Source: CAWJKP01 sp963843465 (lineage in GTDB: Bacteria > Planctomycetota > Planctomycetia > Pirellulales > Thermoguttaceae). Taken from it: a DNA stretch of 64,000 bases. Numbering within the stretch: the first letter of the stretch is position 1; every line of letters starts with the position of its first letter. The notes under the pieces were generated by a model. It was not told the DNA's origin and did not search any database. It was given only the letters and a program-made list of their open reading frames with translations. A program made the translations under genes and the position numbers. The stretch spans positions 124,001-188,000 of the forward strand of contig CAWJKP010000008.1 in assembly GCA_963843465.1 (NCBI GenBank), written 5' to 3'. Of this stretch, positions 27,750-37,304 are shown one piece after another.

Positions 27750-30005
27750 ATGGCCTTGACTGGGTGGTTTGGGGAGATGGTGATGAAACGCTGGTTCAGG
27801 TTGCCCGGAGGTGCCGAGTGGCTCGTTCGCCTCGCAGTGTCATGCGTGGTGGGGGTGATAGCGTGGCAACTGGCGGCATCGTGGCGAACGGCTGCGGCGG
27901 AAGAGCCGCCGCAAGCGGCTACTCCTGCCGGTAACCCGTTGGCCCCGGGGTGCATGAAACTCTTGCGCGAGGAGATCGAGTCCAGCTTGCGGGCGAGGAA
28001 CATTGAAGACCGGTTCAACCGCTGGCAGTACTATATGGCGTCGCGATTAGACAGCTCGTCCGGGGTCTACTCGCCGTCGGAGGTCACCGGCAACTGCCGC
28101 CTGAGTTGGTACGACCACCTGATGCGCCACGTGCTGGACGCGCCGGCGGAGGCGGAGGAGTTTACGCGAACGCTGCACGAGAACCTTCGCGGCGACCACC
28201 TGGGACTGTACCGCGCCTTGGCCACCGCCCGGGAGAAGATGGACATTCGGCCGCAGAAGCCGCGTCGCTTCCACTCGCCGGCCACGCCCGAGGAGGCGCT
28301 GTTGATGGTCCAGCAGGCGGTGGTCGAGGCCCAGGCAGGCTACGCCAAAGCGCTGGCCCCGCTCACCCGCAGCGAGATCGCCGAGCTGGTGCGGAACCTC
28401 TATCCGGTGATGACGGCCTCGTGCGTGATGGGGCATACGATCGAGGACCGGCCCACCGGCCGGAGGCTCTGCGACCTGCTGGAGAAGGCCGATCGCTCCG
28501 GCTTCTACGATGCGGCCGACGCCCTGGTGCCGTTGGCCGATCCCAAGCTGCTCGATCAGTTGGCCAAGCTGCCCGAGGAAGGCGACGTGCAGGTGGAAGG
28601 CGTCCAGGGGACGGTGCTTCGCCGGATCTTCACCTCGGCCGGCACGATCCTCGTCGGCGGACGCGGCAGGAACGTCTATGAGTTGGACAAGCTCTCCGAC
28701 GTCTGCGCGGTGATCGACCTGGGCGGCGACAACGAATACTACGAGGGGAGCTGCAATTTCAATCGCCCGGTGCTGGTGATCCTCGACCTGGCGGGCAACA
28801 ACACTTTCCGCGGCACGCAGCCGGGCATTCAGGGCGGCGCGGTGCTGGGTGTCTCGATGCTCCTGGATCGCCAGGGCAACGGCAGCTACCAGGCCCGCGA
28901 CGTGGCCCAGGGGTCGGCCCTGGGCGGGATCGGCGTGCTCATCACCGGCGGCGGCAGCCATACCTATCGCGGACTGCGGCGCGTGCAGGGCGCGGCCTTG
29001 GGAGGTCTGGGGCTGCTGCTGGCCCGCTCGGGGAAGGACGACAAGGACGACTTCCACGCCGCCATGTGGGGCCAGGGCTTCGGCCATCCCCTCGGTTTCG
29101 GCGTGTTGGACGACCTGGGCGGCGGCAATCACTTCTATCTCGGCGGCATGTGGCGCGACTCCTATCCGGAAACCCCGGGCTATGAGGGTTGGGGCCAGGG
29201 CGTGGGCGCCGGCATCCGCCAGTCGGCCGATGGCGGCATCGGCGTGCTCCTGGACGGCGGCGGCGACAACGTCTATGAATACGACTACATAGCCCACGGC
29301 GGCGGCTACTGGCTGGGGCTGGGCTTCGCCCGCGACTTCGGCAGCAACAACCGCTGCCTGGGCGCCACGCTTCTGGCCTACGACGGCGGCCCACGGACCC
29401 AGACCCGCTTTCAGCGCTTCGCCTGCGGCTTCGGCTGCCACTACTCTCTGGGCTTCTGCTTCGACGACGCGGGCAACAACTCCTACGACGGCACGATCAT
29501 GGGGCTGGGCATGGGCTGGGACTGCTCCGTCGGCGTGCTCTGCGACTTCGCCGGCAACAACCATTTCCTGGCCACCGGCGGCCTGACCCAGGGCACCGGC
29601 GCCCAGGCCAGCCTGGGCGTCCTCTTCAACTACAAGGGCGGCAACGTCTACGAGGGCTACGGCCAGGGCTACGCCAATCCCGGCATCTCGTACCACGACC
29701 TGCCCCAATGCGGCGGCAACTTCAGCTTCGTCATCAATTACGGCGGCAAGAACACCTACGGCTGCGGCGCCGTCAACAACTCCGTCACTCAGCGGGGCAA
29801 CGTCGGCGGCTTCCTCATCTCTCGGCTCAACCGCGACGATCTCGCCCAGGAAGCAGCGGCCAAGAAGGCCCAGGAAGCGGTCGCCAAGAAGGCCCAGGAA
29901 GCAGCGGCCAAGAAGGCCCAGGCCAAGCCGGCCGCCGTCCAGCGGGACTCGAACCCTAAGAAGCAGACCGGCCCCAAACCGCGCGACCCCGTGCCCCTTC
30001 CGTAG
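27750..30005 (+). CDS. Secreted Gly/Asn-rich repeat protein with Lys/Ala tail
   Basis: The product has 751 residues. A signal-like helix (LVRLAVSCVVGVIAWQLAA) follows the start; ATG 27777 is an alternative. Residues 230-700 contain many repeats of a strand plus turn around GGDN, GNNTF, GNGSY, GGGNHFY or GNNSYDG, suggesting a beta-solenoid or beta-helix. The tail has tandem AQEAAAKK units (8 residues, about 29847-29924) and ends Pro/Lys-rich. No enzyme motif was recognised. The next gene is codirectional after a 74-base gap containing a hairpin repeat. Confidence 0.7.
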   Translation: MALTGWFGEMVMKRWFRLPGGAEWLVRLAVSCVVGVIAWQLAASWRTAAAEEPPQAATPAGNPLAPGCMKLLREEIESSLRARNIEDRFNRWQYYMASRLDSSSGVYSPSEVTGNCRLSWYDHLMRHVLDAPAEAEEFTRTLHENLRGDHLGLYRALATAREKMDIRPQKPRRFHSPATPEEALLMVQQAVVEAQAGYAKALAPLTRSEIAELVRNLYPVMTASCVMGHTIEDRPTGRRLCDLLEKADRSGFYDAADALVPLADPKLLDQLAKLPEEGDVQVEGVQGTVLRRIFTSAGTILVGGRGRNVYELDKLSDVCAVIDLGGDNEYYEGSCNFNRPVLVILDLAGNNTFRGTQPGIQGGAVLGVSMLLDRQGNGSYQARDVAQGSALGGIGVLITGGGSHTYRGLRRVQGAALGGLGLLLARSGKDDKDDFHAAMWGQGFGHPLGFGVLDDLGGGNHFYLGGMWRDSYPETPGYEGWGQGVGAGIRQSADGGIGVLLDGGGDNVYEYDYIAHGGGYWLGLGFARDFGSNNRCLGATLLAYDGGPRTQTRFQRFACGFGCHYSLGFCFDDAGNNSYDGTIMGLGMGWDCSVGVLCDFAGNNHFLATGGLTQGTGAQASLGVLFNYKGGNVYEGYGQGYANPGISYHDLPQCGGNFSFVINYGGKNTYGCGAVNNSVTQRGNVGGFLISRLNRDDLAQEAAAKKAQEAVAKKAQEAAAKKAQAKPAAVQRDSNPKKQTGPKPRDPVPLP

Positions 30006-30009
30006 GATC

Positions 30010-30063
30010 GTACTCGTCACGCTCCGCGTGACGCAACGCCCTCACGCGGAGCGTGAGGAGTAC
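30010..30063. repeat. GTACTCGTCACGCTCCGCGTGACG hairpin pair, copy 1
   Basis: Two adjacent hairpins (TCACGCTCCGCGTGA and CTCACGCGGAGCGTGAG) bounded by GTACTCG and its complement GAGGAGTAC. The copy at 41927-41979 differs in the second hairpin (CTCTCGCGGAGCGAGAG). Confidence 0.9.
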
Positions 30064-30079
30064 CCGAGGAGATTTCGCG

Positions 30080-31312
30080 ATGTCTGCTAAGCTCACGATT
30101 CTGCTGCCGGCGACCCTGACGGCCTGCCTGGTCCTGGCCGGGGTCGCGGCCCTTTCCCGGGCGGCCGACGACCCCGCACCGCCGGCGGCCAAAGACGCCA
30201 AGAAAGACCAGCCCGCACCCCCGGCGGCCGACGCCAAGCCGGCGCTGAGCAAAGAAATGTCCGCGCTGCGGGACCAGCTCCGCGCGGTCCTGGCCGCTTA
30301 CGCCCAGGCCCCGCTCAATACCCGCGATAACACCCCCGGCGAGATCCTCGACGCCTGCCTGGCGTTGGGAGTCAAGGCCCAGGTCTTCGACGTGGCCTCG
30401 AACCAGAAGATCAACGCCGTCGGCTGTCTCTGCTGGAACTACCCGGCCAATGGGGCCAGAATCCTCACCACCAACGAGACCGGGATCCTGGCCCGCACGG
30501 GCTACGGGCTGCAGAGCCGGCCGGCGGAGTTTTTGGCGATGCTGGCTTTGAACCACGTCGACGCCGGCTACGAGATGCGGGTCGGTCCTTTCAAGGGCAC
30601 GATCGCCGACTTGGTCAAGACCGAGCAATCGGCCTGCTGCCGAGACGCCGACCAGTCGTTGCGGCTGGTGGGCCTTTCCTACTACCTGCCGGAGGAGACG
30701 GCCTGGACCAGCGCCGCGGGCGAAAGCTGGTCGCTCGCGCGGCTGGTCGGGGAGGAGTTGAACCGGGAGGTCGACCGGTCCGACCGCGACGCCACCGACC
30801 GCCTGCTGGGATTGACCTACGCGATCCAGCGGCGGAGCAAGAAGGGCCAGCCGATCGATGGGGTCTATCGCCAGGTGCAGGATCTTCTCCACGAGTTCCA
30901 GCCCTACGCCTTGGACCTGGAGAATGCCGACGGCTCGTGGAACGCCCGCTTCTTCGCCCTGCGGGGCGGCAGCCGCGACGCCTTCGGCGCGCTGCGGGCC
31001 ACGGCCTTCATCGACGAGTGGTTGATCCTCTCGTTGGCCGAAGATCGCCTGGCGGACCCGGGCGTGGTGCGGTCGGTCGGTTACTTGGCGAGCAATCTGA
31101 ACGCCGAGTCGTCGCAATGGGGGCGGTACGCGATGAGCACGCGGGAGCTCGACGGCTGGATGCACGCCCTGCACGCCCTGACGCTCTACGACGCGCGTTA
31201 TTTCCGCCCCCGCGATGCGGCCAAGCCCGCGCCGGAAAAGAAGCCGGCGGAGAAGAAGGCAGCGGAGAAAACCAAGCGTCTGCCGTCTGCCTCCGCGAGC
31301 GGCGCAGGGTAA
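30080..31312 (+). CDS. Secreted conserved hypothetical protein
   Basis: The 410-residue product starts at ATG 30080 with CGAGGAGA upstream. The signal peptide is LLPATLTACLVLAGVAALSRA, written here as two pieces: LLPATLTACLV and LAGVAALSRA. A Pro/Lys/Ala linker (about 30-65) precedes the globular part, which contains LLALTYAIQRR-like helical segments and a C-terminal region rich in Trp, Tyr and Leu (DGWMHALHALTLYDAR). The helical, all-alpha look could fit a squalene-cyclase/prenyltransferase-type barrel, but I see no catalytic DxDD. The tail is Lys/Pro-rich. Confidence 0.7.
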   Translation: MSAKLTILLPATLTACLVLAGVAALSRAADDPAPPAAKDAKKDQPAPPAADAKPALSKEMSALRDQLRAVLAAYAQAPLNTRDNTPGEILDACLALGVKAQVFDVASNQKINAVGCLCWNYPANGARILTTNETGILARTGYGLQSRPAEFLAMLALNHVDAGYEMRVGPFKGTIADLVKTEQSACCRDADQSLRLVGLSYYLPEETAWTSAAGESWSLARLVGEELNREVDRSDRDATDRLLGLTYAIQRRSKKGQPIDGVYRQVQDLLHEFQPYALDLENADGSWNARFFALRGGSRDAFGALRATAFIDEWLILSLAEDRLADPGVVRSVGYLASNLNAESSQWGRYAMSTRELDGWMHALHALTLYDARYFRPRDAAKPAPEKKPAEKKAAEKTKRLPSASASGAG

Positions 31313-31327
31313 GGGAAAGGTGTGCGG

Positions 31328-31362
31328 GGTGGCCCCGATAGCTCTGCTATCGGGGTGCCGTG
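31328..31362. repeat. CCCCGATAGCTCTGCTATCGGGG palindrome, copy 1
   Basis: GGTGGCCCCGATAGCTCTGC reads into its complement. Inverted-orientation copies lie at 34148-34185 and 59741-59776. Confidence 0.9.
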
Positions 31363-31528
31363 AGGCACAAGAAGCGCTTCGAGGTTTTCCCAGCGGATAC
31401 TTGGCGGCGCGCGGCACGATAGTCATCGTTTTGCACACGGGGGGAAACGCGTGGACACGTTACCAGATTCCCTCACGAATCCTGTGCTTTCGTCAGTAAC
31501 CGGTAATGTGTCGCCGGATTTTAAGCAC

Positions 31529-33895
31529 TTACCAGAAGGCACGCTCGACGAATTGGCAGTTTGGCAAGGCGCGCTGGAGATTCTTCAGGCCCTCGGCGGT
31601 AACATCGGTGCCGTCCAGGCTAAGCCGTTCAAGCCTGGTCAATCTCTTGAGGCTATCCAGCCCCGCGTCGGTGACGTGCGCACAGAAGAGGTCTAGCCGT
31701 TCAAGCTGGGTCAGTGCCGTAAGGTGTTTCAGGCCGGCGTCGGTGATCCGCATGTTTCCGTAGTCGGTCCACACAGTCCGCCCGTTCGGTCCCATCTTCC
31801 CACTCCGTCCGGCCCCACCGAGGCCAAGCCATCGCAGTTCTGTCAAACCGGTCAGATGCGCTAACCCAGCGTCGGTGACGGCCGTTGCTGAAACGTTCAG
31901 CTTCGTCAACTGATGGAATCCTTTGAGGCGTTCCAGTCCGGCGTCGGTAATGCGCGAGCCGCTAAGGTCCAACTCCCGCAGCCGCGCCATTTGCGAGAGG
32001 TTGATTAGCCCGGCATCGGAGATTAGCTCTACGCCGTTGCGCATATCGTTGCGCGTGAGGACCAGTGCTTCAAGTTGGGGCAATGCCTTTAGGCCCGCCA
32101 TTCCGGCATCGGTGGTCCTGGGACTGGTGAGAACGAGCCGCCGCAGTTTGGTCAGCTTCTTCAGATGAAGCAGTCCGGAACCAGTGATCAGCGTAACTCC
32201 AAGATCCAGTTCCTTGAGTTCGGTGGCGTCTTGAAGGTGCGCCAACCCGGCGTCGGTGACTGGCGAGCAGACCAAGGACAGGTACTCCAGGCTTGCCAGG
32301 TCTGCGATATGTGGCAGATCGTCGTCGGTGGCCAGGTTAAGGGTGAGCACGCGGGGTTTCATGCTTTCGAGGTACTCACGAAGACGTCGAATCGCCCAAA
32401 GATTGCACTCGCGCAGAGGCACACGCTCACCACCAGCTTCGCCGTTTGCCGCCAACGGAACAGAAACCGTCACTCGCCCACCCCAAGTAGGATCGCGTTT
32501 TCTTGCCCACTCCTTGCAGATTGCGTCTCCCTCGGATCGGGGAACTTGCGACAGCAACGACAAGTAGACGGCGAATAGTTGTCGGATCTCCGCGTTAGAG
32601 CCGACTGGCGCGGGCGGCGGCGGAGTCACTTGGAGTGCGACGGGTGATAGCACGGCCTTGTCGAGGTCCAGTTGGAACCCGGCCCCTTGACCCGATACTA
32701 GCAGGCAGCAGGGGGCCTCCAGCGGCAGTATTCCCGCAATGTCCCTGCCGAGGTGCCCCGCGGCCATGTCCAAATAGCGGGTACAAATCTTCCCGCGGCG
32801 AACGTATGCTCCTTTGGCGTCGCGCGTCCAGATGCTAAGCGAATCAGGCTCTCGTGGGGCCGCGATTGTGGCCGACGGCGACGCAGGAGGCGGAGTCACG
32901 AACGCGACCATGACCAGAGTCCCGTGATCCCAGGTCAATAGAGCCTGGTGGCAGACGGCCATGCCGACCAAGGGCAGAGCCGTTTTCACCGTGGCGTCCA
33001 TCCGGCCATCGGATAATCTCAGCCGGTGCAGCATGGCGCCCTCGCACTCGCCAACCCCGGCATAGGCGCCGTAGTTGGCCACCCAGGCGTAGTCGCCGTC
33101 GAGCGCAAACTGATGTGCGAATTCCGGAAGGGTAATCATCCAAACTGGGCGGAGCGTGCCCCGTTGAATCTCGAAAAGTCCCACCGACCGCTGCGAGCCG
33201 CCCACGAGCAACCGCGAGGCGCTGACCCAGTGTAAAGTCCCAACACATTCCACGGTCTCGCCCTGAAGGAGCCGCTGCCATCCTTTCGCAGGCGGAACCG
33301 ATCCATAACCCGGGGCCACCCCTTGAGCGGGGTTTCTCTTGGCCTGCGGCGACTCGGCGCGCGGGGCATCTTGCCTCTTCGGAAATGGCACGGGCGTGGC
33401 GTTCCATGTGGCGCCGCCGTCGGTGGTCAAAACCACGTTCGTCCGGTCGGAGGAGGTGCCGTAGATAACGCCAACGTCCTTGGACGCGAACACCGCCCGT
33501 TCGCCCGGCCACATTTCGTTCCGTACTACGGCGGTCCTTCCGTCTAGTTGGACCGCCTCGATGGAGTTGGGCCCGCCCGCAGTGCTCCCCGCCGTCCAGA
33601 TAAACACGCGGCGGCGGTCGCCGCCCAGGGCGCCCCAGTTCATTTTGTCCGACAAGAAAGGCACGGCCGACCACCGGCGGAAGTCGCCGTCGGCCAAAAA
33701 CACGCCGCGCTCGGAGGAACAGATCGCGCTGCCATCGAGCTGACGCAGAATGCAGCCGGCAGCCGGCAGTTGTGTGACCGTTTTAACCGGGGTGGTCGTG
33801 GTCGTCTGTTGGGCGGAGATAGCCGAAACGACGCCAGTCAGAAGCATCGTCATTGCGCCAATGAGCGACAGATATGGATTGAACATAACCGGCAT
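31529..33895 (-). CDS. Secreted leucine-rich-repeat protein with beta-propeller-like N-terminal part
   Basis: The product has about 788 residues from ATG 33895 (ATG 33886 is possible). The signal peptide LSLIGAMTMLLTGVVSAISA is followed by a sensor-like region with motifs such as VVLTTDGGATWNATPV, as in photosynthesis-factor/sortilin-type propellers. The C-terminal 300 residues are about ten leucine-rich repeats of the ITDAGLxxLxxLxxLxxLxL type found in planctomycetes. A role in extracellular binding is inferred. The frame stays open another 1.1 kb upstream without a good start, so the signal peptide decides the start. Confidence 0.8.
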   Translation of the reverse strand: MPVMFNPYLSLIGAMTMLLTGVVSAISAQQTTTTTPVKTVTQLPAAGCILRQLDGSAICSSERGVFLADGDFRRWSAVPFLSDKMNWGALGGDRRRVFIWTAGSTAGGPNSIEAVQLDGRTAVVRNEMWPGERAVFASKDVGVIYGTSSDRTNVVLTTDGGATWNATPVPFPKRQDAPRAESPQAKRNPAQGVAPGYGSVPPAKGWQRLLQGETVECVGTLHWVSASRLLVGGSQRSVGLFEIQRGTLRPVWMITLPEFAHQFALDGDYAWVANYGAYAGVGECEGAMLHRLRLSDGRMDATVKTALPLVGMAVCHQALLTWDHGTLVMVAFVTPPPASPSATIAAPREPDSLSIWTRDAKGAYVRRGKICTRYLDMAAGHLGRDIAGILPLEAPCCLLVSGQGAGFQLDLDKAVLSPVALQVTPPPPAPVGSNAEIRQLFAVYLSLLSQVPRSEGDAICKEWARKRDPTWGGRVTVSVPLAANGEAGGERVPLRECNLWAIRRLREYLESMKPRVLTLNLATDDDLPHIADLASLEYLSLVCSPVTDAGLAHLQDATELKELDLGVTLITGSGLLHLKKLTKLRRLVLTSPRTTDAGMAGLKALPQLEALVLTRNDMRNGVELISDAGLINLSQMARLRELDLSGSRITDAGLERLKGFHQLTKLNVSATAVTDAGLAHLTGLTELRWLGLGGAGRSGKMGPNGRTVWTDYGNMRITDAGLKHLTALTQLERLDLFCAHVTDAGLDSLKRLTRLERLSLDGTDVTAEGLKNLQRALPNCQFVERAFW

Positions 33896-34006
33896 CCCCG
33901 TCCCGTGTGGTAAGGTTTTGTCAATCCGCGCATTCTCGCAATAATAGGGATCCCGCGACAAGCCTGATTCGGCAGTCACACTTCCTGATTCTTCCATCGC
34001 AGTCCA

Positions 34007-34081
34007 GTAGGGTGGGCACCGCTCACCGAACCCCGGGGACCGCGTCGGAACAGAGAGATTGGTGGGCGGTGCCCACCCTAC
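34007..34081. repeat. GTAGGGTGGGCACC inverted repeat
   Basis: GTAGGGTGGGCACCGCTC and its complement GGTGCCCACCCTAC. A CCCCGATAGCAGAGC palindrome follows at 34148-34185. The 335-base gap contains no gene. Confidence 0.85.
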
Positions 34082-34230
34082 GGTTCTATGAGCAGGGGCG
34101 AAGTGTGGGGGTGCCGATTCGCTGGATTGGGTGAGACCTCTTGTGCCCGACGGCACCCCGATAGCAGAGCTATTGGGGCCACCCTCAGACGGCGAACCCT
34201 GACATTTCCCGGAGAAAGGGAGCCCCGACC

Positions 34231-35271
34231 CTACGACTTCAACCAACGGATCGTGCGGCGGCAGGCCTCGGCCAACTCGATCCGCACGGCAAGGCCGAGT
34301 TCCGCCTCCGCGCGACGAATGTCGGGCACGTAGCGTTCGGGCTCGCGGAGCGGATCGGGCGGTAGGGCCACCGTGACTTCGGGGCGGGGATCGAAGGCCC
34401 CGGCGATCGTCTCGGCAAGCTCGGCAATCGTCACCGCGCGGTCGGACCCGACGTTGTAGGGCCGACAGGAGACGCCGCGAAAGAGAATCGTCCAGAGCCA
34501 GACCGCCAGGTCGGCCGCATAGAGATACGAACGCAAGGCACGGCCGTCGCCCTGGACGCGGATCGGGCCCCCGGCGAGGCCGTCGCGGAGAAAGTTGCCC
34601 GCCGCGAAATGGGCGTCCAAGGGCAGGTACGGCCCCAAGAAGGCGAATCCCCGCGCGATCTTCGCCCCGATCCCGTAGAGAGCCGCGTACTGGGCGGCAA
34701 GCTGCTCCGCCATCCGCTTGCACTCGCCGTAAGCCGCGCCGAGGTCCAGCGGGTCGGGAGCCCCGCGATAATCCTCCGGCACGTGCGGCAACTCCGCCGG
34801 CTGCCTTCCATAGACGGCGCCGGAGCTGGTCAACAGCAGCTTGCCAGCCCCGCATCGCCGGGCCAACTCCAGCACCCGCCGCGTGCCGTCGACGATCGTC
34901 GTCAACAGCGACAACGGCGTCTGACCGCCGCGTCCGGCGTGGGACGGCGTGGCCGCGTGAATGACGTGCGAGAAGGTCCCCTCGGGCAGCGGACCTTCGC
35001 AGACGTCGCCCCGGCGCCAGGCAATGGCCGGGCATCGGCCCAGGTGCGGGAGCCTCCGGCAAAAGGCCTCGGGATCGCGGGAGAGCACGACCGCCCGGGC
35101 CTCCAGGCCGAGCGCCTCGTCGGCGTGAGCGAAGGTTTCCAGGAGCCAGGCGCCGAAAAAGCCCGTGCCGCCGGTCACCAGCAGCCGCGATCCCCGCAAC
35201 TCCTCCCAGAGCGGACCAGTGAGGGCCAACACGTGATCGAGGTCTTCTGCCAAGAGTTTGTCAAACGCCAT
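34231..35271 (-). CDS. NAD-dependent epimerase/dehydratase (extended SDR)
   Basis: The product has 346 residues from ATG 35271. The Rossmann motif is VTGGTGFFGAWLLETF, the SDR active site is Ser (TSSGAVYG) plus YGECK, and the C-terminal substrate region reads YVPDIRRAEAELG. Such enzymes oxidise, epimerise or dehydrate a nucleotide sugar. The neighbour at 35354 is a CDP-glucose-dehydratase-like SDR on the same strand, so both probably serve one deoxysugar or cell-surface glycan pathway. The precise sugar cannot be told. Confidence 0.85.
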   Translation of the reverse strand: MAFDKLLAEDLDHVLALTGPLWEELRGSRLLVTGGTGFFGAWLLETFAHADEALGLEARAVVLSRDPEAFCRRLPHLGRCPAIAWRRGDVCEGPLPEGTFSHVIHAATPSHAGRGGQTPLSLLTTIVDGTRRVLELARRCGAGKLLLTSSGAVYGRQPAELPHVPEDYRGAPDPLDLGAAYGECKRMAEQLAAQYAALYGIGAKIARGFAFLGPYLPLDAHFAAGNFLRDGLAGGPIRVQGDGRALRSYLYAADLAVWLWTILFRGVSCRPYNVGSDRAVTIAELAETIAGAFDPRPEVTVALPPDPLREPERYVPDIRRAEAELGLAVRIELAEACRRTIRWLKS

Positions 35272-35353
35272 GCGAGGATAGTCCAGGCAAATAAACGAAG
35301 ATCCATGTAACCACAGAGGACACAATGTTCCTCGTGCCCTTTGTGGTTGATTT

Positions 35354-36340
35354 TTATCGTTCGGCGAAGAACTCCCGGTACCAGGCGATGGTGCGGTCCA
35401 GGCCGGCGTCCAGATCGAACTGCGGCTTCCAGCCCAACCGCTGCCGGGCCTTGGCCGCGCTGAGGTACTGGCGGGAAATCTCGCCCCGGGCCTGGTTGCG
35501 GACGTCCGGCTCCAGGCCGGAACCCATCCGCGCCAACAGCCGGCGGACCAGATCGAGAACCGCGATCGGCTGTTCATTGGAGAAGTTGAAGGCCTCGCCG
35601 CGAAGACCGCCGGAGGAAGCCAGCCGCTCGGCCAGCAGCATGTAGGCCGCCGCGCCGTCCTCGACGTAGAAGTAATCGCGGATCGGGCTGCCGTCGGAAC
35701 GGATCACCGGCCGCCGTCCGCGGAGCACCGAGCGGATCGTGCCGGGGATCAGGCGGTTGAAGTTCAGGTCGCCGCCGCCGTAGAAGTTGCCGCAGCGGGT
35801 CACGACCACGGGCAGACCGTAGCTGGCGGCGTAACTTTGGGCGATCATGTCCGCACAGGCCTTGCTGACGTCGTAGGGATGGCAGCCGGCCAGCGGGGCC
35901 GATTCCTCGCAGGGAAGCTGCTCCTGGGCGCCGTAGGCCTTGTCGGACGAGGCCACGACGACCTGCTCGACGCCCGGACTGCGGCGGCAGGCCTCCAGCA
36001 ACGACCAGGTGCCGCGGACGTTGCTGTCGAAGGTCGACGCCGGGTTGCGGTCGGCGATGCCCACGATCGTTTGCGCCGCCAGGTGAAAGACGGTCTGGAC
36101 CTCGTACTCGCCCAGGGCCCGCTCCAGAAGTCGCTGGCTGCGGACGTCGCCGCGGACCACCTTGACCCGCTCCAGATCGCCGCCGCGGACCAACTCCGCC
36201 TGCGGCACCCAGTCGCGCACGAGCACCACCACGTCGGCCCCCGCGGCCACCAGCCGCCGCACCAGCCAGCCGCCCACCAGGCCGCTGGCGCCGGTGACCA
36301 GCGTGGGGCGGTCTTGCCAGAAGGAGGAGGATGCGTCCAT
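35354..36340 (-). CDS. CDP-glucose 4,6-dehydratase-like SDR
   Basis: The product has 328 residues. The nucleotide motif is VTGASGLVGGWLVRRL, followed by AAQTIVGIADRNPASTFDSN and an active site with SSDKAYG and YDVSK. The segments TRCGNFYGGGDLNFNRLIPG and IRDYFYVED are typical of RfbG-like CDP-glucose 4,6-dehydratases, with NFYG[GP]GDLN as the hallmark. Its product would be the 4-keto-6-deoxy sugar used by the neighbouring SDR. Confidence 0.85.
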   Translation of the reverse strand: MDASSSFWQDRPTLVTGASGLVGGWLVRRLVAAGADVVVLVRDWVPQAELVRGGDLERVKVVRGDVRSQRLLERALGEYEVQTVFHLAAQTIVGIADRNPASTFDSNVRGTWSLLEACRRSPGVEQVVVASSDKAYGAQEQLPCEESAPLAGCHPYDVSKACADMIAQSYAASYGLPVVVTRCGNFYGGGDLNFNRLIPGTIRSVLRGRRPVIRSDGSPIRDYFYVEDGAAAYMLLAERLASSGGLRGEAFNFSNEQPIAVLDLVRRLLARMGSGLEPDVRNQARGEISRQYLSAAKARQRLGWKPQFDLDAGLDRTIAWYREFFAER

Positions 36341-36596
36341 AGCATTGCTGCGGAAGGGGTTAGAAGGTAGGGGTTGGAAGTGTGGAATGATTATAACGGT
36401 ATCCCTTATTCGTCGACAAACCGGGACGAGGCGAATTCCCTCCTCTTTTGCCCGAATGAGGTGAGTGCGCCGCTTGCGGCGGCGAGTGCCCGCGTCTACA
36501 CTGCCAGAAGTGCAGGTCGTTGCAATTCTGAGCTGCTGGAAACCGCCACCGAGCTAGCGGCCGCCGGACCCGCGCAAAACAGGGAATCTTTCGCCT

Positions 36597-37082
36597 ATGC
36601 GAAAACGCGTTTACATCGAGACGACAATCCCCAGTTTCTACTACACGCTGCGCACCGACCCGGAGTCGGTCGCCAGGATGCACTGGACGCGGCAGTGGTG
36701 GGAGTTGTATGCCCAGGAATCGGAACTCCTTTCTAGTGCAGCGGTGATTGCGGAGCTTCGGCGAGGCGCCGGTGAGCAGACCGAGGCTCGCATTGCCTTG
36801 CTGGGCAACGTGGAAATGCTGCGAATCACCGCCGAAGTCAACGAGATCGTAAGGATTTACATCCAGCGGCTCATCATGCCCGACGATCCCGGGGGGGACG
36901 CACTGCACCTTGCGCTGGCGTCATTTCACAAAGTCGACGTACTGCTAACGTGGAATTGCCTGCACCTGGCCAACCCGAATAAAATGGAACATATTCGTCT
37001 GGTCAACTATGAACTTGGGCTCCCCTTGCCCGTGCTCACCACGCCCCTAAACTATCTCAGCGAAGGCGAATCCGATGGCTGA
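36597..37082 (+). CDS. PIN-domain toxin-like protein
   Basis: The 161-residue product has the N-terminal strand RVYIETTIPSFYY with the first acidic residue as Glu, then AELRRGA and a central acid in PDDPGGDALHLALA, then LLTWNCLHLAN. This is the VapC-like PIN fold, usually a metal-dependent RNase. The next gene overlaps its end by 8 bases. Of three PIN modules in this window, only this one looks intact. Confidence 0.8.
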   Translation: MRKRVYIETTIPSFYYTLRTDPESVARMHWTRQWWELYAQESELLSSAAVIAELRRGAGEQTEARIALLGNVEMLRITAEVNEIVRIYIQRLIMPDDPGGDALHLALASFHKVDVLLTWNCLHLANPNKMEHIRLVNYELGLPLPVLTTPLNYLSEGESDG

Positions 37083-37284
37083 CGACGAAATCACGATCAT
37101 CCGGCGAATCCGCCATGAAATCTCGGCGGAGTGCGGCCACGACGTCGACCGCGTCGTGGCCTACTATCGACGTTTTGAGGAAGAACTCAGGCGATCGGGG
37201 AAGTTTCGCTTCGCCGCATCTGCGGCCCCCCCTAAAGCGAGCGATACCCCGCAGCGTGCTTTCGGCGCGGAAACGAGTGAGTAA
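37075..37284 (+). CDS. Putative antitoxin of the PIN module
   Basis: The 69-residue product overlaps the PIN gene by 8 bases, as in coupled toxin-antitoxin pairs. It is hydrophilic and probably helical (ITIIRRIRHEISAECGHDVD). It has no recognised DNA-binding motif, so pairing rests on overlap and size. The order toxin then antitoxin is the reverse of most vapBC loci. Confidence 0.6.
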   Translation: MADDEITIIRRIRHEISAECGHDVDRVVAYYRRFEEELRRSGKFRFAASAAPPKASDTPQRAFGAETSE

Positions 37285-37304
37285 TCGTTGTCTTCCCGAG
37301 TCCT

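Noticed and set aside
33896..35062. Upstream extension of the LRR-protein frame
   Set aside because: It overlaps the SDR gene at 34231-35271 and the repeats at 34007-34185; the signal peptide marks the start near 33895.
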